From: JAICJC01 sp963757605
GTDB taxonomy: Bacteria > Actinomycetota > Thermoleophilia > Gaiellales > JAICJC01
Direction: 5' to 3'
Assembly (NCBI GenBank): GCA_963757605.1
Contig: CAVWSF010000002.1
Span: 236,212 to 300,211, forward strand
DNA length: 64,000 nt
Positions 1-10,232 of this stretch are shown piece after piece. Each line of letters starts with the position of its first letter. Positions within the stretch are counted from its first letter, which is position 1. Position numbers and translations under genes: made by a program. The notes below the pieces were generated by a model. It ran no database searches. It saw only the letters and a program-made list of their open reading frames with translations, and was not told where the DNA came from.

Positions 1-1
1 G

Positions 2-475
2 GATGGGTACCCATCGCCGGTCGGCCTGCTGCCCGCGTGCCTCATCCTGACGCTCATGATCGTGCCGATCGTGGCGTCGATCAGCCGCGAGCTCTTCACG
101 AGCGTTCCCGGTGAGCTCAAGCAGGGTGCCCTGGCGCTCGGCGCAACGCGATGGGAGATGGTGCGGGGAGTCGCGATCCCGCAGGTGAGCGGCGGCCTGG
201 TCGCCGCCGTGATGCTCGGGTTCGGGCGCGCGGTTGGCGAGGCGATCGCCGTCGCCCAGGTGATCGGCGGCTCGCTTACGCGTCCGGAAAGTCTCTATGC
301 CCCTGCGGACACCATGGCCAGCCGGCTCGCGGCGCAGTACGCCGGGACCGCGACATCGCTCCAGAAATCGTCGCTCGCGTATCTCGCGGTCATCCTGCTC
401 GTGATCAGCCTGATCACGAACTTCACAGCGCAGTTGATCGTCCGCCGGATCCAGACAAGGCTCGGGCACCGATGA
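2..475 (+). CDS. pstC: Phosphate ABC transporter permease PstC, C-terminal part
   Basis: One of the two inner-membrane permeases of the high-affinity PstSCAB phosphate importer. Only the last ~157 residues are present because the gene runs in from before the window. It carries the permease EAA-type loop (GALALGATRWEMVRGVAIPQ) that contacts the PstB ATPase, followed by hydrophobic segments. Its TGA stop overlaps the pstA ATG (ATGA), so the two are translationally coupled. The frame is clean. Confidence 0.93.
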   Translation, partial: DGYPSPVGLLPACLILTLMIVPIVASISRELFTSVPGELKQGALALGATRWEMVRGVAIPQVSGGLVAAVMLGFGRAVGEAIAVAQVIGGSLTRPESLYAPADTMASRLAAQYAGTATSLQKSSLAYLAVILLVISLITNFTAQLIVRRIQTRLGHR

Positions 476-1362
476 GCGCCGCGGCGAACCCGCTCATCTC
501 CGGGGGACGGCGCGCCCGGCGCCGCAAGCTCACCGGTCAGGTCATGGAGGTCTTGGCGACGGCGGCGGCGCTCCTTGCGGCCGCGACGCTCGCCATCGTC
601 CTCATCACGGTGGCAAAACGCGCCATGCCCGCCCTGAACCTCGACTTCTTCACCCAGAACGCTGCTCCCTTCGGGTCGTCGGGCGGCGGAATCAAGAACG
701 CGATCGTCGGCACGCTCATCATCACGGGGATCGCCACGGCGATCGCCCTGCCTGCGGGCGTGCTCCTCGCGATCTTCAACACGGAGTTCGCCCCACCGCG
801 GCTCGCCGATCTGATCAGCCTCACCCTGAACGTTCTCGCGGGTGTGCCGACCATCGTCATCGGCGTCTTCATCTTCGCGCTGGTCGTGGTCGGCCGCGGG
901 CAGAGCGCATTCGCCGGCTCGCTGGGTCTCTCGATCGTGATGCTGCCGCTCGTCGCGCGCGCGTCGGAGGAGGTGCTTCGTCTGGTACCGGCGCACCTGC
1001 GTGAGGGTGGGATGGCCCTGGGAGCAACCCGGGCTCGGACGGTGCTGACGGTGATCCTGCCGACCGCCGTCGGCGGGATCGTCACGGCGACGATCGTGGC
1101 CGTCGCCCGGGCGGCGGGCGAAACTGCGCCGTTGCTCTTCACGACGTCGATCTTCGTCGGGACGACGGTGAACACCGATCCAAGCCAGGCGATGGCGTCG
1201 ATCCCGATGGTGATCTTCTCCTACTCCGAACAGCCTGACCCACACGCGCAGCAGCAGGCGTGGGCGGCCGCGCTCGTGCTGGTCGCTGTCGTCCTGGTGG
1301 GAAGCATCGCGGGGCGACTGCTCTCGCTCCGAACGCGCCGACAGATCGAGCAGGTCAGATGA
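472..1362 (+). CDS. pstA: Phosphate ABC transporter permease PstA
   Basis: Second permease of the Pst phosphate importer, 296 residues, normal for the family. The N-terminus is short and basic (RRARRRK), followed by a first membrane span at about residues 25-45. The ATPase-contact loop (GGMALGATRARTVLTVILP) lies near residue 180, and a last span precedes the basic tail. The ATG was chosen because it overlaps the pstC stop; the open frame extends further upstream but only inside pstC. pstB follows after an 82-base gap. Confidence 0.95.
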   Translation: MSAAANPLISGGRRARRRKLTGQVMEVLATAAALLAAATLAIVLITVAKRAMPALNLDFFTQNAAPFGSSGGGIKNAIVGTLIITGIATAIALPAGVLLAIFNTEFAPPRLADLISLTLNVLAGVPTIVIGVFIFALVVVGRGQSAFAGSLGLSIVMLPLVARASEEVLRLVPAHLREGGMALGATRARTVLTVILPTAVGGIVTATIVAVARAAGETAPLLFTTSIFVGTTVNTDPSQAMASIPMVIFSYSEQPDPHAQQQAWAAALVLVAVVLVGSIAGRLLSLRTRRQIEQVR

Positions 1363-1444
1363 GGCATAGGTTCTCCAGATCTTCACCAGGGCGACACCGT
1401 GGCATAACCCCGATCCCCGCCCTTCGCTGCGACCATCAACGAGT

Positions 1445-2362
1445 ATGTCGACCGTGAGCGAACCCGATCGCGCCGAGAAGGCAGACGCCACCCAGCAGGG
1501 GAACACCGCCGATGCGGTGCAGCACCAGTCGCAGGCCAAGCTGGGCGAGCTCGCCGCGAAGCACACCCCCGTGCCTGAGGATCAGCGCGAGCCCGTGCTG
1601 CGTCTCGACGCCGTGACCGTGTCCTACTCCGGCGCGCCCGCCGTGTGCGATGTCACAATGGATGTGTTCAAGTACCAGGTCACCGCGTTCATCGGCCCGT
1701 CGGGCTGCGGCAAGACCACGTTGCTCCGAAGCCTCAATCGGATGAACGACCTGATCACCGGCGCGACGGTTGACGGGAAGATCACCTACCACGGCCACGA
1801 TCTCTACGGCTCGTCGGTCGATCCGGTCGAGGTGAGGCGGCGGATTGGGATGGTGTTCCAGCGCCCCAACCCCTTCCCGAAGTCGGTCTATGACAATGTG
1901 GCGTTCGGGCTGCGCCTGCACGGCATGAAGGATGGCCTCGACGAGCGGATCGAGTCCGCCCTGAACAAGGCAGCCCTCTGGGACGAGGTGAAGGACCGCC
2001 TGAACAAGAGCGCGCTGGCCCTGTCGGGCGGACAGCAGCAGCGGCTCTGCATCGCCCGGGCGCTCGCGATCGAGCCCGAGATCGTGCTCATGGACGAGCC
2101 CGCGTCCGCGCTCGACCCGATCGCAACGCAGCGGATCGAGGATCTCGTCAACGATCTCAAGCGGGATTACACGATCGTCATCGTTACGCACAACATGCAG
2201 CAGGCCGCACGGGTGGCCGACATGACAGCGTTCTTCAGTGTCGACGTCAAGGATGGCGGGCACCGCAACGGCGTCCTCGTCGAGTACGCGCCCACCGCCG
2301 ACCTCTTCATCCGGCCGGCCGACCCGCGCACGGAGGCGTACGTCACCGGCAGGTTCGGGTGA
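1445..2362 (+). CDS. pstB: Phosphate import ATP-binding protein PstB
   Basis: Cytoplasmic ATPase that powers PstCA, 305 residues. The Walker A motif GPSGCGKTT, signature LSGGQQQR and Walker B IVLMDEPASALDP followed by the H-loop (IVTHNMQQAARVAD) are all intact. An unusual N-terminal extension of about 45 charged residues precedes the ABC domain (PVLRLDAVTVSY), longer than in typical ~260-residue PstB. Another start inside the extension is possible. It belongs to the same-strand pst set. Confidence 0.95.
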   Translation: MSTVSEPDRAEKADATQQGNTADAVQHQSQAKLGELAAKHTPVPEDQREPVLRLDAVTVSYSGAPAVCDVTMDVFKYQVTAFIGPSGCGKTTLLRSLNRMNDLITGATVDGKITYHGHDLYGSSVDPVEVRRRIGMVFQRPNPFPKSVYDNVAFGLRLHGMKDGLDERIESALNKAALWDEVKDRLNKSALALSGGQQQRLCIARALAIEPEIVLMDEPASALDPIATQRIEDLVNDLKRDYTIVIVTHNMQQAARVADMTAFFSVDVKDGGHRNGVLVEYAPTADLFIRPADPRTEAYVTGRFG

Positions 2363-2433
2363 TCTCCACCAATTCACCTCGGGTGCACCGTCTCGATACC
2401 CCACCGGCGCCGATGCCGGTGCACCATGCAGGC

Positions 2434-2952
2434 ATGATCACGGAGACCACATTCCAGGAGCAGGTCGAGGCGCTGGAGGATGATGCGCTGCGCTTCGGCC
2501 GGGCCGTCGTTTCGGCCCTGCACGCCGCTTCCGCGGGCGACCGGCCCGAGTGTGCGGTGTTCGAGCACGCCCGCGTTCGCCACGCCTCTGCGGCGCTGCT
2601 CCGCAGCCCGCAGGCGACGCCGGGGGACATCGGCCGCATCCGTGCGGTCCAGGAGGCCGCGCTGCACATCCGCCACATCGAGCGGGCGGTGGCCGCCGAC
2701 GGCTGGCGCGGCGATCCGTGCCGGCTCGCCGCGGGCCTGGCGCTCGCGCTCGACGTCTTCGTCCGCCGCGACCTCTCAGGCCTCAGGGTCCTCGGGCGGA
2801 TGATCGACGTCATCCTCGAGGACCCCGCGCTCGGCGCGCGTGCCCGCTGCGCAGGGCTGCACGTCCTCGCCGTGGGCGAGGCGTGGCGGATGGCCATCCC
2901 GCCCGTGAGCCCGCCGGCGGCGCCGCACATCCCGGCGGGCGTCGCATCGTGA
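2434..2952 (+). CDS. PhoU-like phosphate signalling protein (divergent)
   Basis: A 172-residue, all-helical, Ala/Arg-rich protein between pstB and a PhoB-type regulator, the usual place of PhoU, which inhibits Pst transport and PhoR signalling. The N-terminus (TTFQEQVEALEDDALRFGRAV) matches the opening helix of PhoU. The second repeat is short, and the acidic metal-binding motifs are not clearly preserved. The ATG after a stretch overlapping the pstB end was preferred over the upstream in-frame ATG at 2359. The identification rests largely on position. Confidence 0.65.
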   Translation: MITETTFQEQVEALEDDALRFGRAVVSALHAASAGDRPECAVFEHARVRHASAALLRSPQATPGDIGRIRAVQEAALHIRHIERAVAADGWRGDPCRLAAGLALALDVFVRRDLSGLRVLGRMIDVILEDPALGARARCAGLHVLAVGEAWRMAIPPVSPPAAPHIPAGVAS

Positions 2953-3659
2953 ACGGCCGCCGCCCGCCCAGCGTGCTCGTCGTCGAGGACGACCGCGTGA
3001 TCGCGGGCTCGATCGGCGCGCATCTGCGGCACGCGGGCATGTCGGTGGAGTGCGTCGAGGACGGCGACCGGGCGCTGCGCAAGATGCGCTTCGAGCGGCC
3101 CGACGTCGTCGTGCTCGACCTGATGCTCCCCGGGATGGACGGGTGGCAGGTGCTGCGCGAGCTGCGCGCCGGCGGGACGGAGTGCCCGGTGGTGGTCGTA
3201 AGCGCGCGGGCCTCCGAGCAGGACAAGGTGCAGGTGCTGAAGATGGGGGCGGACGACTACGTCGCCAAGCCGTTCGGCATGAGCGAGCTCGTGGCCCGGG
3301 TCGAGGCGGTGCTGCGCCGCAGCCGGATCACGCCCCAGGTGGGCCGCCCCGAGAAGCTCTCGATGCCCGGGCTCGAGATCGACCCCGACCTCCATCGCGT
3401 CCTCGTCGACGGATTCGACGCCGGCCTGACGCCGCTCGAGTTCCGCCTGCTCCAGGCGCTGACCGCCGAGACCGGCCGCGTCCTCACCCGCGACCAGCTC
3501 CGCCAGCGCGTGTGGGGCGTGCCGCAGCGCAAGCGCGATCGCTCGGTGGACGTGTGCGTCCGCAAGCTGCGGTCGAAGATCGACCTGCGCTCACGGACGC
3601 ACGTCTACATCCACACGCACCCCGGCGTCGGCTACCGGTTCGACCCGGTCCCGCGCTAG
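2949..3659 (+). CDS. OmpR/PhoB-family response regulator
   Basis: Two-component regulator of 236 residues. The receiver domain (residues ~8-120) has the acidic pair ED, phospho-acceptor Asp in VVVLDLMLPGMDGW, Ser/Thr in VVSA and Lys in AKPF. The winged-helix DNA-binding domain (residues ~140-232) ends with the family's GVGYRFDP. GTG start overlaps the PhoU-like stop (GTGA). Position after pst genes suggests PhoB/PhoP-like control of phosphate genes. No sensor kinase lies next to it in this window. Confidence 0.88.
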   Translation: MNGRRPPSVLVVEDDRVIAGSIGAHLRHAGMSVECVEDGDRALRKMRFERPDVVVLDLMLPGMDGWQVLRELRAGGTECPVVVVSARASEQDKVQVLKMGADDYVAKPFGMSELVARVEAVLRRSRITPQVGRPEKLSMPGLEIDPDLHRVLVDGFDAGLTPLEFRLLQALTAETGRVLTRDQLRQRVWGVPQRKRDRSVDVCVRKLRSKIDLRSRTHVYIHTHPGVGYRFDPVPR

Positions 3660-4123
3660 GGCTCGATCTGGAACACGAAGTCGAACTTCGTTCCGCCGGA
3701 CCTCGACTGAAGCAGCATCGCGCCGCGGGCGTTCCGGTAGGCCCCCGTGCCGCCGGTGATCGCCAGGACGCTGTTACGGGTGTCGAAGAACGGACCCTCC
3801 ACGGTGACCTGGCCGCCGCGCAGGAACGTCGTCCACGTGCACTCCCACGAGGACCCAACCGCGATGCGGACGCACTGGCCCTGGTCGCGGCCGACCTGCG
3901 CCTTGTCCGCCTTGTTGAACACCGGGTTGTGGAACGTCAGGAGATCGCCGGTCGTGTCGCCCTTCTTGCCGGTGTCGATCACGGTGTCCGTGCGGGCGTG
4001 CTCGATGACGTGAATCGTGGCCGGCTTCTGGATCTCGGCGGCCGTTCCGCCGAACGCAGCGGCCTGGATCACGGCGCCGGCGGCGATCCCGGCCGCCAGC
4101 ACGATGAGCAGTCTGAGTCGCAT
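3656..4123 (-). CDS. Secreted allene-oxide-cyclase/dirigent-like beta-barrel protein
   Basis: A 155-residue protein with an N-terminal signal peptide (MRLRLLIVLAAGIAAGAVIQ) and no later membrane span. The body (DLLTFHNPVFN..., CTWTTFLRGGQVTVEGPFFD, LAITGGTGAYRNARG) resembles the allene oxide cyclase/dirigent-like barrel seen in actinobacterial secreted proteins. A catalytic role is not implied, since bacterial members are uncharacterised. The start is the ATG just before the hydrophobic segment. It is convergent with the response regulator, sharing four bases. Confidence 0.65.
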   Translation of the reverse strand: MRLRLLIVLAAGIAAGAVIQAAAFGGTAAEIQKPATIHVIEHARTDTVIDTGKKGDTTGDLLTFHNPVFNKADKAQVGRDQGQCVRIAVGSSWECTWTTFLRGGQVTVEGPFFDTRNSVLAITGGTGAYRNARGAMLLQSRSGGTKFDFVFQIEP

Positions 4124-4187
4124 TGCTACCCCTCCCTTGGGTTGACACACCCGACGGTATCAAGGCCCTGCGGTACCATGAGCCCTC

Positions 4188-7100
4188 GTGAGCATCAAGC
4201 ACCAGGCGCCGGCTGTCGCGGAGCCTGACGAGAGCGGCGCCGTGCTGGTCGACGAGCTCCTGGCCGAGCTCGACGCCGGCCGGACCGGCCCGCTTGCGGA
4301 GTTCGTGCGCGCCTACGTCCGCCGCGCGCCGCCGCCGCTTCGGACCGAGCACGCCGTCCCCGAGCTGGCGGCGCAGGTGCGAAGCGTGTTCGCGTTCGTG
4401 AACGAGCGCCCGCCGGGCGAGCTCGCGGTGCGCGCCTACAACCCCGATCCCGAGCGCGACGGGTGGTCGGCGTCCGGATCCGTGGTGGACGTGAACGTCG
4501 AGGACGCGCCGTTCCTCGTCGACACGGTGACCGCCGAGCTGCACGACTTCGGCTGCCAGGTCCGGGTCGTGCTGCACCCCGTGATGGGCGTGGAACGGGC
4601 CGTCGACGGCGCGATCGAGGCGATCACGCCCGGCCGGGGAGCGCCGCGGCGCGAGTCGGTGATGCACTTCCAGATGGACCGCCGGCTCGGCGACGCCGAG
4701 CTGGAGGCGCTCGAGACCGCGCTCCGCGCGAGCCTCTTCGGCCTACGCCTGGCCGTGCGCGACTTCCTGCCCATGGTCGAGCGCGTCGAGCGGATGATCG
4801 AGGCAGCCGAGACCTCGGGTGCCAGATACGCCCCCGATGAGATCCACGAGTCGATCGAGTTCCTGAGCTGGCTCACCGACGACAACTTCATCTACCTGGG
4901 CTACCGCGAGTACGGGATGACCGAGGTGGACGGGAAGCCGGCCGCCGGGATCGTCCCGGGTTCGGGCCTCGGCGTCCTCTCCGACGAAGCCCGGTCGCGC
5001 TTCGCCGCGCCGGTGGCCGTGTCCGACCTCGACGAGTCGCTGCGCACGCGGATCTTCGGCGGGCCGCTCGTCGATCGTCTCGAAGACGAATGCCGAAACC
5101 ACCATCCACCGCAAGGCGCGGATGGACTACATCGGCGTGAAGCGGGTCGACGCTTCGGGCGAGGTGGTCGGCGAGCTGCGCCTGATCGGGCTCTTCACGT
5201 CGAAGGCCTATGCCGAGTCGGCCCGCCAGATCCCGCTCGTCCGGCGCAAGCTCGAGTCGATCATGCAGTGGGAGGACCTGATCGCCGGCTCCCACGACTA
5301 CAAGGCGGTCGTCGCCCTCTTCGACAGCTTCCCGAAGGACGAGCTCTTCGCGGCGTCGGCCTCGGAGCTCCGAACCACGATCATGGCGCTCCTCGGCATG
5401 CAGGAGGAGGGCGGCGTGCGCCTCTTCCTGCGCCGCGACCCGGTGCGGCGGACGGTGGCGGCCGTCGTCGCCCTCCCGCGTGACCACGTGTCGACAGAGC
5501 TGCGCATCCGGCTCGAGCACCTGTTCGAGCTGCGCTTCAGCGGCCGCGCGGTGGACTACACGCTCTCGTTCGCGACCGACCCGGCCCGGTTTCACTTCAC
5601 CATCCACGTGCCGGCCGGCGACATCCCCGACCCGCCGCTCCCGGAGCTGCAGCGCGAGGTGGCCGACGCGGCCCGAAGCTGGGACGACTCGCTCTCGGAC
5701 GCCCTGGTCGCGAAGCTGGGGGCCGGCCGCGGCCACGAGCTGGCCCGCCGCTACGCGGCCCGCTTCCCCGACTACTACAAGTCCGGCACCGCGATCTACC
5801 ACGCCACGTTCGACGTCGAGCAGTTCGAGCGGCTCGGCCCCGACCGGCCGTACGTCGTCGCCCTCCAGAACGAGACCGGAACGCCCGAGCCGCTGACCCG
5901 GCTCAAGCTCTACAAGACCGGAGGCAAGGCGCCGCTGACCGATCTCCTGCCGCTGCTCGAGCAGCTGGGGCTCACCGTGGTCGAGGAGGTGCCGACCAGG
6001 CTCGTGGGGACCGGGGAGGACGGGCGCTACCTGCACGACTTCGGCGTGCTGGGCCCGGCCGGCAAGCCGCTCGATCTCGACCGGATGGCCGAGATCGTCG
6101 CCGAGACGGTCGGCGCGGTCTGGGAGGGCCTGGCCGGCTCGGACTGGCTGAACCGGCTCGTGGTCGCCGGCGAGCTCGACTGGCGCCGGGTCACGATCCT
6201 GCGCGCCTACCGGGAGTACCGCCAGCTCCTCGGCGCGACGTTCACCTCCCGCTACCAGAACGACTGCCTCGTCAGGAACTCCGCCATCTCGCGCAAGCTC
6301 GTGCGGCTCTTCGAGCTGCGCTTCGACCCGGCCGAGGCGCGCGACATCGCCGCCGAGGACAACCTGGTCGAGGAGATCGAGGCCGACCTGGATGCCGTCC
6401 AGAGCCTGGACGACGACCGCATCCTGCGCGGCTATCTGGGGATGATCCTGGCGACGGTCCGCACGAGCGCGTACCTGCCCGACCGCGAGTACCTCTCCTT
6501 CAAGCTGCGCTGCCAGGAGGTGCCCGGAATGCCCAAGCCGGTGCCGCTGTGGGAGATCTTCGTGTTCTCGACCGCCATGGCCGGCGTGCACCTGCGCGGC
6601 GGGATGGTGGCCCGCGGCGGCATCCGCTGGTCGGATCGGCTCGAGGACTACCGCACCGAGATCCTGGGGCTGATGAAGGCCCAGATGGTGAAGAACGCGG
6701 TGATCGTCCCGGTCGGCGCCAAGGGCGGCTTCGTGCTGAAGCGGCCGCCGCTCGACCGTGCCGGCCTGATGCAGGAGGAGAAGCGCCAGTACGTGACGCT
6801 CATGCGCGGCATGCTCGACATCACCGACAACATCGTGGGCGGCGACATCGTCCACCCCGAGGGCGTGCGGGTGCTGGACGGCGACGACGCCTACCTGGTC
6901 GTCGCCGCCGACAAGGGCACCGCCCATCTCTCCGACACCGCCAACGCGGTCTCGGAGGAGTACGGCTTCTGGCTGGGCGACGCGTTCGCCTCCGGCGGCT
7001 CGGCCGGCTACGACCACAAGGCGCTCGGCATCACCGCCAAGGGCGCGTGGGAGAGCGTGAAGCGGCACTTCCGCGAGCTGGGGCGCGACGTCCAGACCGA

Positions 7101-8996
7101 GCCGGTGACGGCGGTCGGCATCGGCGACATGTCGGGCGACGTCTTCGGGAACGGCATGCTGCTCTCGCAGCATCTCGGCCTCGTCGCCGCGTTCGACCAC
7201 CGCCACGTCTTCCTCGACCCGACGCCCGACGCGGCGCGCCGCCTACGCCGAGCGGCGGCGCCTCTTCGAGCTCCAGGGCTCGTCGTGGGACGACTACGAC
7301 CGCGCGCTCATCTCCGAGGGCGGCGGCGTGTGGCCGCGGGCGGCGAAGGCGATCCCGGTCTCGCCGCAGGCCCAGGCCGTGCTCGGGATCGACAGCGCCA
7401 AGCTCGCCCCGACGGATCTCATCCGCGCGATCCTCCAGGCCCCCGTCGACCTGGTCTGGAACGGCGGCATCGGCACCTACGTCAAGGCGTCGTCCGAGAC
7501 GCACGCCGACGTCGACGACCGCGCCAACGACGCCGTCCGCGTGGACGGCCGCGACCTGCGCTGCACCGTCGTCGGCGAGGGCGGGAACCTGGGGCTCACC
7601 CAGCGCGGCCGCATCGAGTACGCGCATGCGGGCGGCCGGATCAACACCGACGCGATCGACAACTCGGCCGGCGTCGACTGCTCCGACCACGAGGTCAACC
7701 TGAAGATCCTGCTCGCGATCGCGTGCGAGCGGGGCGACCTGGCGCGTGAGCGGCGCGACCAGGTCCTCGAGGACGTCGTCGACGACGTGGTGCGGCTCGT
7801 GCTCTACGACAACTACCTCCAGGTGCAGATCCTGAGCCAGGAGGAGGTGATCTCGCCGCGGCGCATGGAGGCCTACGAGGATCTGATGGTCGAGCTCGAG
7901 TCGGACGGCCTGCTCGAGCGCCAGCTGGAGGCGCTGCCCTCGGGCGAGCTGATGGCCGAGCGGATCGCCGCCGGCCACGGCATGACCCGGCCGGAGCTGT
8001 GTGTGCTCCTGGCGTACGCCAAGCGCCTGCTCCGCGAGCAGGTGGTCGCGTCGACCCTCCCCGACGACCCGTACCTCGGCGCCGCGCTCGCGCGAGTACT
8101 TCCCGCCGCTCGTCGTGGAGCGCTTCGGGCACCTGCTGCCGTACCACCCGCTGCGACGCGAGATCATCGCCACGCTCGTCACCAACGACGTCATCAACTC
8201 GATGGGCATCACGTTCGTCCCGCGGATGTCGGCCGAGACCGGCGCGACGCCCGAGGAGGTCGCCCGGGCGTTCCTCGTCGCCCGCGACGTGAGCCGGGCC
8301 CGCGACCCGTGGGACGCCGTCGAGCGGCTCGACGCGGTCGTCCCCGGGGACATCCAGGCGGGGCTCATGGACAACGTCGACTCGCTGGTCGAGCAGCTCG
8401 CCCGGTGGTACCTCCAGAACGTGCACGACATCGACCTGACCGCGGAGGTCGAGCGCGGCCAGCCGGCGTTCGCCGAGCTCGTCCAGACGCTCACGGACTC
8501 CGCTACCGACGCCTGGCGGGTTGCGACCGACGGGCGGCTCGAGGAGCTGCTCGAGCAGGACGTGCCCGACGAGCCGGCGCGGTTCGGCGCGGTCGCGCCG
8601 GCCCTCGTCTACGCGCCCGACATCATGGCCGTCGCCCAGGCCACCGGGCGGTCGATCCCGGCCGTTACCCGGGCCTTCTTCACGATCGGCGAGCGGCTCT
8701 ACCTCGACCTGATCGAGGCGCGCGCCGCATCCCTGCCGGCGGCCGACCGCTGGCAGCGGATGGCCTGGGACACGCTGCTCGACGACCTGCGCCTGCTGCG
8801 CCGGCAGATCGTCGAGCGCGTGATCGCGGAGTCGAAGAACGGCTCGATCGACGATGCGGTCGACGCGTACCTGAGCACCCGCTCCGACCCCTACGACCGC
8901 CTGTCACGCATGATGGAGAACGTGACGACCGCTCCTCCGGATGACAGCTCGATGGTGATGGTCGCCGTCCACCAGATTCGGCAAGTCGCCAGCTAG
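4188..8996 (+). CDS. NAD-specific glutamate dehydrogenase, large type (three frameshifts)
   Basis: Oxidative deamination of glutamate to 2-oxoglutarate by the ~180-kDa bacterial GDH family (Bac_GDH). The span codes for about 1,600 residues, full length for the family. The catalytic core includes VARGGIRWSDRLEDYRTE and MVKNAVIVPVGAKGGFV. The frame is broken three times, each consistent with one extra base: near 5074 (reading resumes ...IHRKARMDYIGVKR), near 7240 (...YAERRRLFELQ) and near 8090 (...REYFPPLVVERF). All flanking sequence is conserved, so sequencing indels are likelier than a dead gene. GTG start chosen at the beginning of similarity. A strong hairpin directly follows the stop. Confidence 0.9.
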
Positions 8997-9023
8997 CACG
9001 GGGGAACCCAGGGTTCCCCCGTG
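8997..9023 (+). terminator. Perfect 13-bp hairpin after the glutamate dehydrogenase gene
   Basis: CACGGGGGAACCC, one base, then its exact reverse complement, beginning right after the TAG stop. A very strong GC stem without a long T run; likely a terminator or mRNA 3' stabiliser. Confidence 0.65.
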
Positions 9024-9131
9024 AGCCCCCTCCTTAAGTGCGGGCGATCGTCTGCCGCGCACAACCGTCGACTGCGTGGGCAGGCCCGCAGTGTTCGTAA
9101 CAAGACCGTGTCGGATTACCGCGGAGGCCAA

Positions 9132-9148
9132 CCGGGGTCTGACCCCGG
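9132..9148. repeat. Palindrome CCGGGGTCTGACCCCGG
   Basis: Eight-base arms around one T in the intergenic gap between the dehydrogenase and the sulfate operon. The 13-base core GGGGTCTGACCCC recurs at 23377-23389. The rest of the ~200-base gap shows no gene. Confidence 0.6.
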
Positions 9149-9220
9149 CGCGGCCGCAGGCCTGGATTGTGACGCCGCTGTGACCGACGTTGCAGATTCG
9201 GCACCAGTGGGGCTCTCGAT

Positions 9221-9243
9221 CGGGGGAAGGCAGCGTTCCCCCG
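9221..9243 (-). terminator. Hairpin at the end of the sulfate transport operon
   Basis: CGGGGGAA, 7-base loop, TTCCCCCG, lying just beyond the cysA stop on the minus strand. It closely resembles the hairpin at 8997-9023, so convergent transcripts end in similar structures. Confidence 0.6.
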
Positions 9244-9247
9244 GTTG

Positions 9248-10228
9248 TCAGGCGCTCGCCACCTCGGCCGCGGCCTCGTCGAACCGGCGCTCCCTGCGGG
9301 GGCGGACGAAGACGGGCTCGCCCGGCCGGAGCGGCAGGTGGTCGGCCTCGTCGCGGCTGAGGTCGGCGGCCACCGTCTCGCCGCTCTCGACCGTCAGCTC
9401 GACGCGCACCTGGGCGCCCAGCTGAAGCACCCGCCGGACGACGGCCGGCGAGGTCGTGCCGTTGGGCTCGACCCGGATCTCGACGTCGTGCGGGCGCACG
9501 AAGGCATCGCCGATCACGTTCACGTGGCCCATGAAGTGCATGACGAACTCGTCGGCGGGGTGGTCGTACACATCCTGGGGGTTTCCCTCCTGCACGATCC
9601 GGCCGCGGTTCATGACGACGACCGTGTCGGCCACCTCCATCGCCTCCTCCTGGTCGTGGGTGACGAAGACGGTGGTCACGTGCATGTCGTCGTGCAGGCG
9701 TCGCAGCCACGCCCTGAGCTCGGTGCGGACGCGGGCGTCGAGCGCGCCGAACGGCTCGTCCAGGAGCAGCACCTCCGGCTCGACGGCCAGCGCGCGGGCG
9801 AGCGCCATGCGCTGGCGCTGGCCGCCCGAGAGCTGCGACGGATAGCGGTCGCCGAAGCCCTCGAGCTGCACGAGCTTGATGAGCTCGGCAACGCGCTCGG
9901 CCACCTCGGCCTTGGGGCGCTTCCTGATCTCGAGCCCGAACGCGATGTTCTTGGCGACGGTCATGTGCTTGAACGCCGCGTAGTGCTGGAAGACGAAGCC
10001 CACGTCGCGACGGTGGGCGGGGAGCGGGGTCGCGTGGACGTCGCCGATGAAGACCTCGCCCGAGTCGGCCTTCTCGAGCCCCGCGATGACGCGAAGGAGC
10101 GTCGACTTGCCGCTCCCGCTCGGCCCGAGGAGCGCGGTCAGCGAGCCGTCCGGGACCTCCAGGCCGACGTCCTCCAGCGCCACGAAGTCGCCGAACCGCT
10201 TGCACACGTTCTGCACCGAGATGGCCAT
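9248..10228 (-). CDS. cysA: Sulfate/thiosulfate import ATP-binding protein CysA
   Basis: ATPase of the sulfate permease, 326 residues. Walker A GPSGSGKST (~residue 35), signature LSGGQRQRMALARAL, Walker B VLLLDEPFGALD and H-loop (FVTHDQEEAMEVAD) are all present, followed by a C-terminal TOBE-like regulatory domain from about residue 240. Last gene of the minus-strand order sbp-cysT-cysW-cysA, four bases after cysW. The frame is intact. Confidence 0.93.
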   Translation of the reverse strand: MAISVQNVCKRFGDFVALEDVGLEVPDGSLTALLGPSGSGKSTLLRVIAGLEKADSGEVFIGDVHATPLPAHRRDVGFVFQHYAAFKHMTVAKNIAFGLEIRKRPKAEVAERVAELIKLVQLEGFGDRYPSQLSGGQRQRMALARALAVEPEVLLLDEPFGALDARVRTELRAWLRRLHDDMHVTTVFVTHDQEEAMEVADTVVVMNRGRIVQEGNPQDVYDHPADEFVMHFMGHVNVIGDAFVRPHDVEIRVEPNGTTSPAVVRRVLQLGAQVRVELTVESGETVAADLSRDEADHLPLRPGEPVFVRPRRERRFDEAAAEVASA

Positions 10229-10232
10229 CGGA

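Noticed and set aside
4888..7206. Very long minus-strand open frame opposite the glutamate dehydrogenase
   Set aside because: It mirrors conserved plus-strand coding sequence; the translation is Arg/His/Asp-rich without any domain, a typical shadow in GC-rich DNA.
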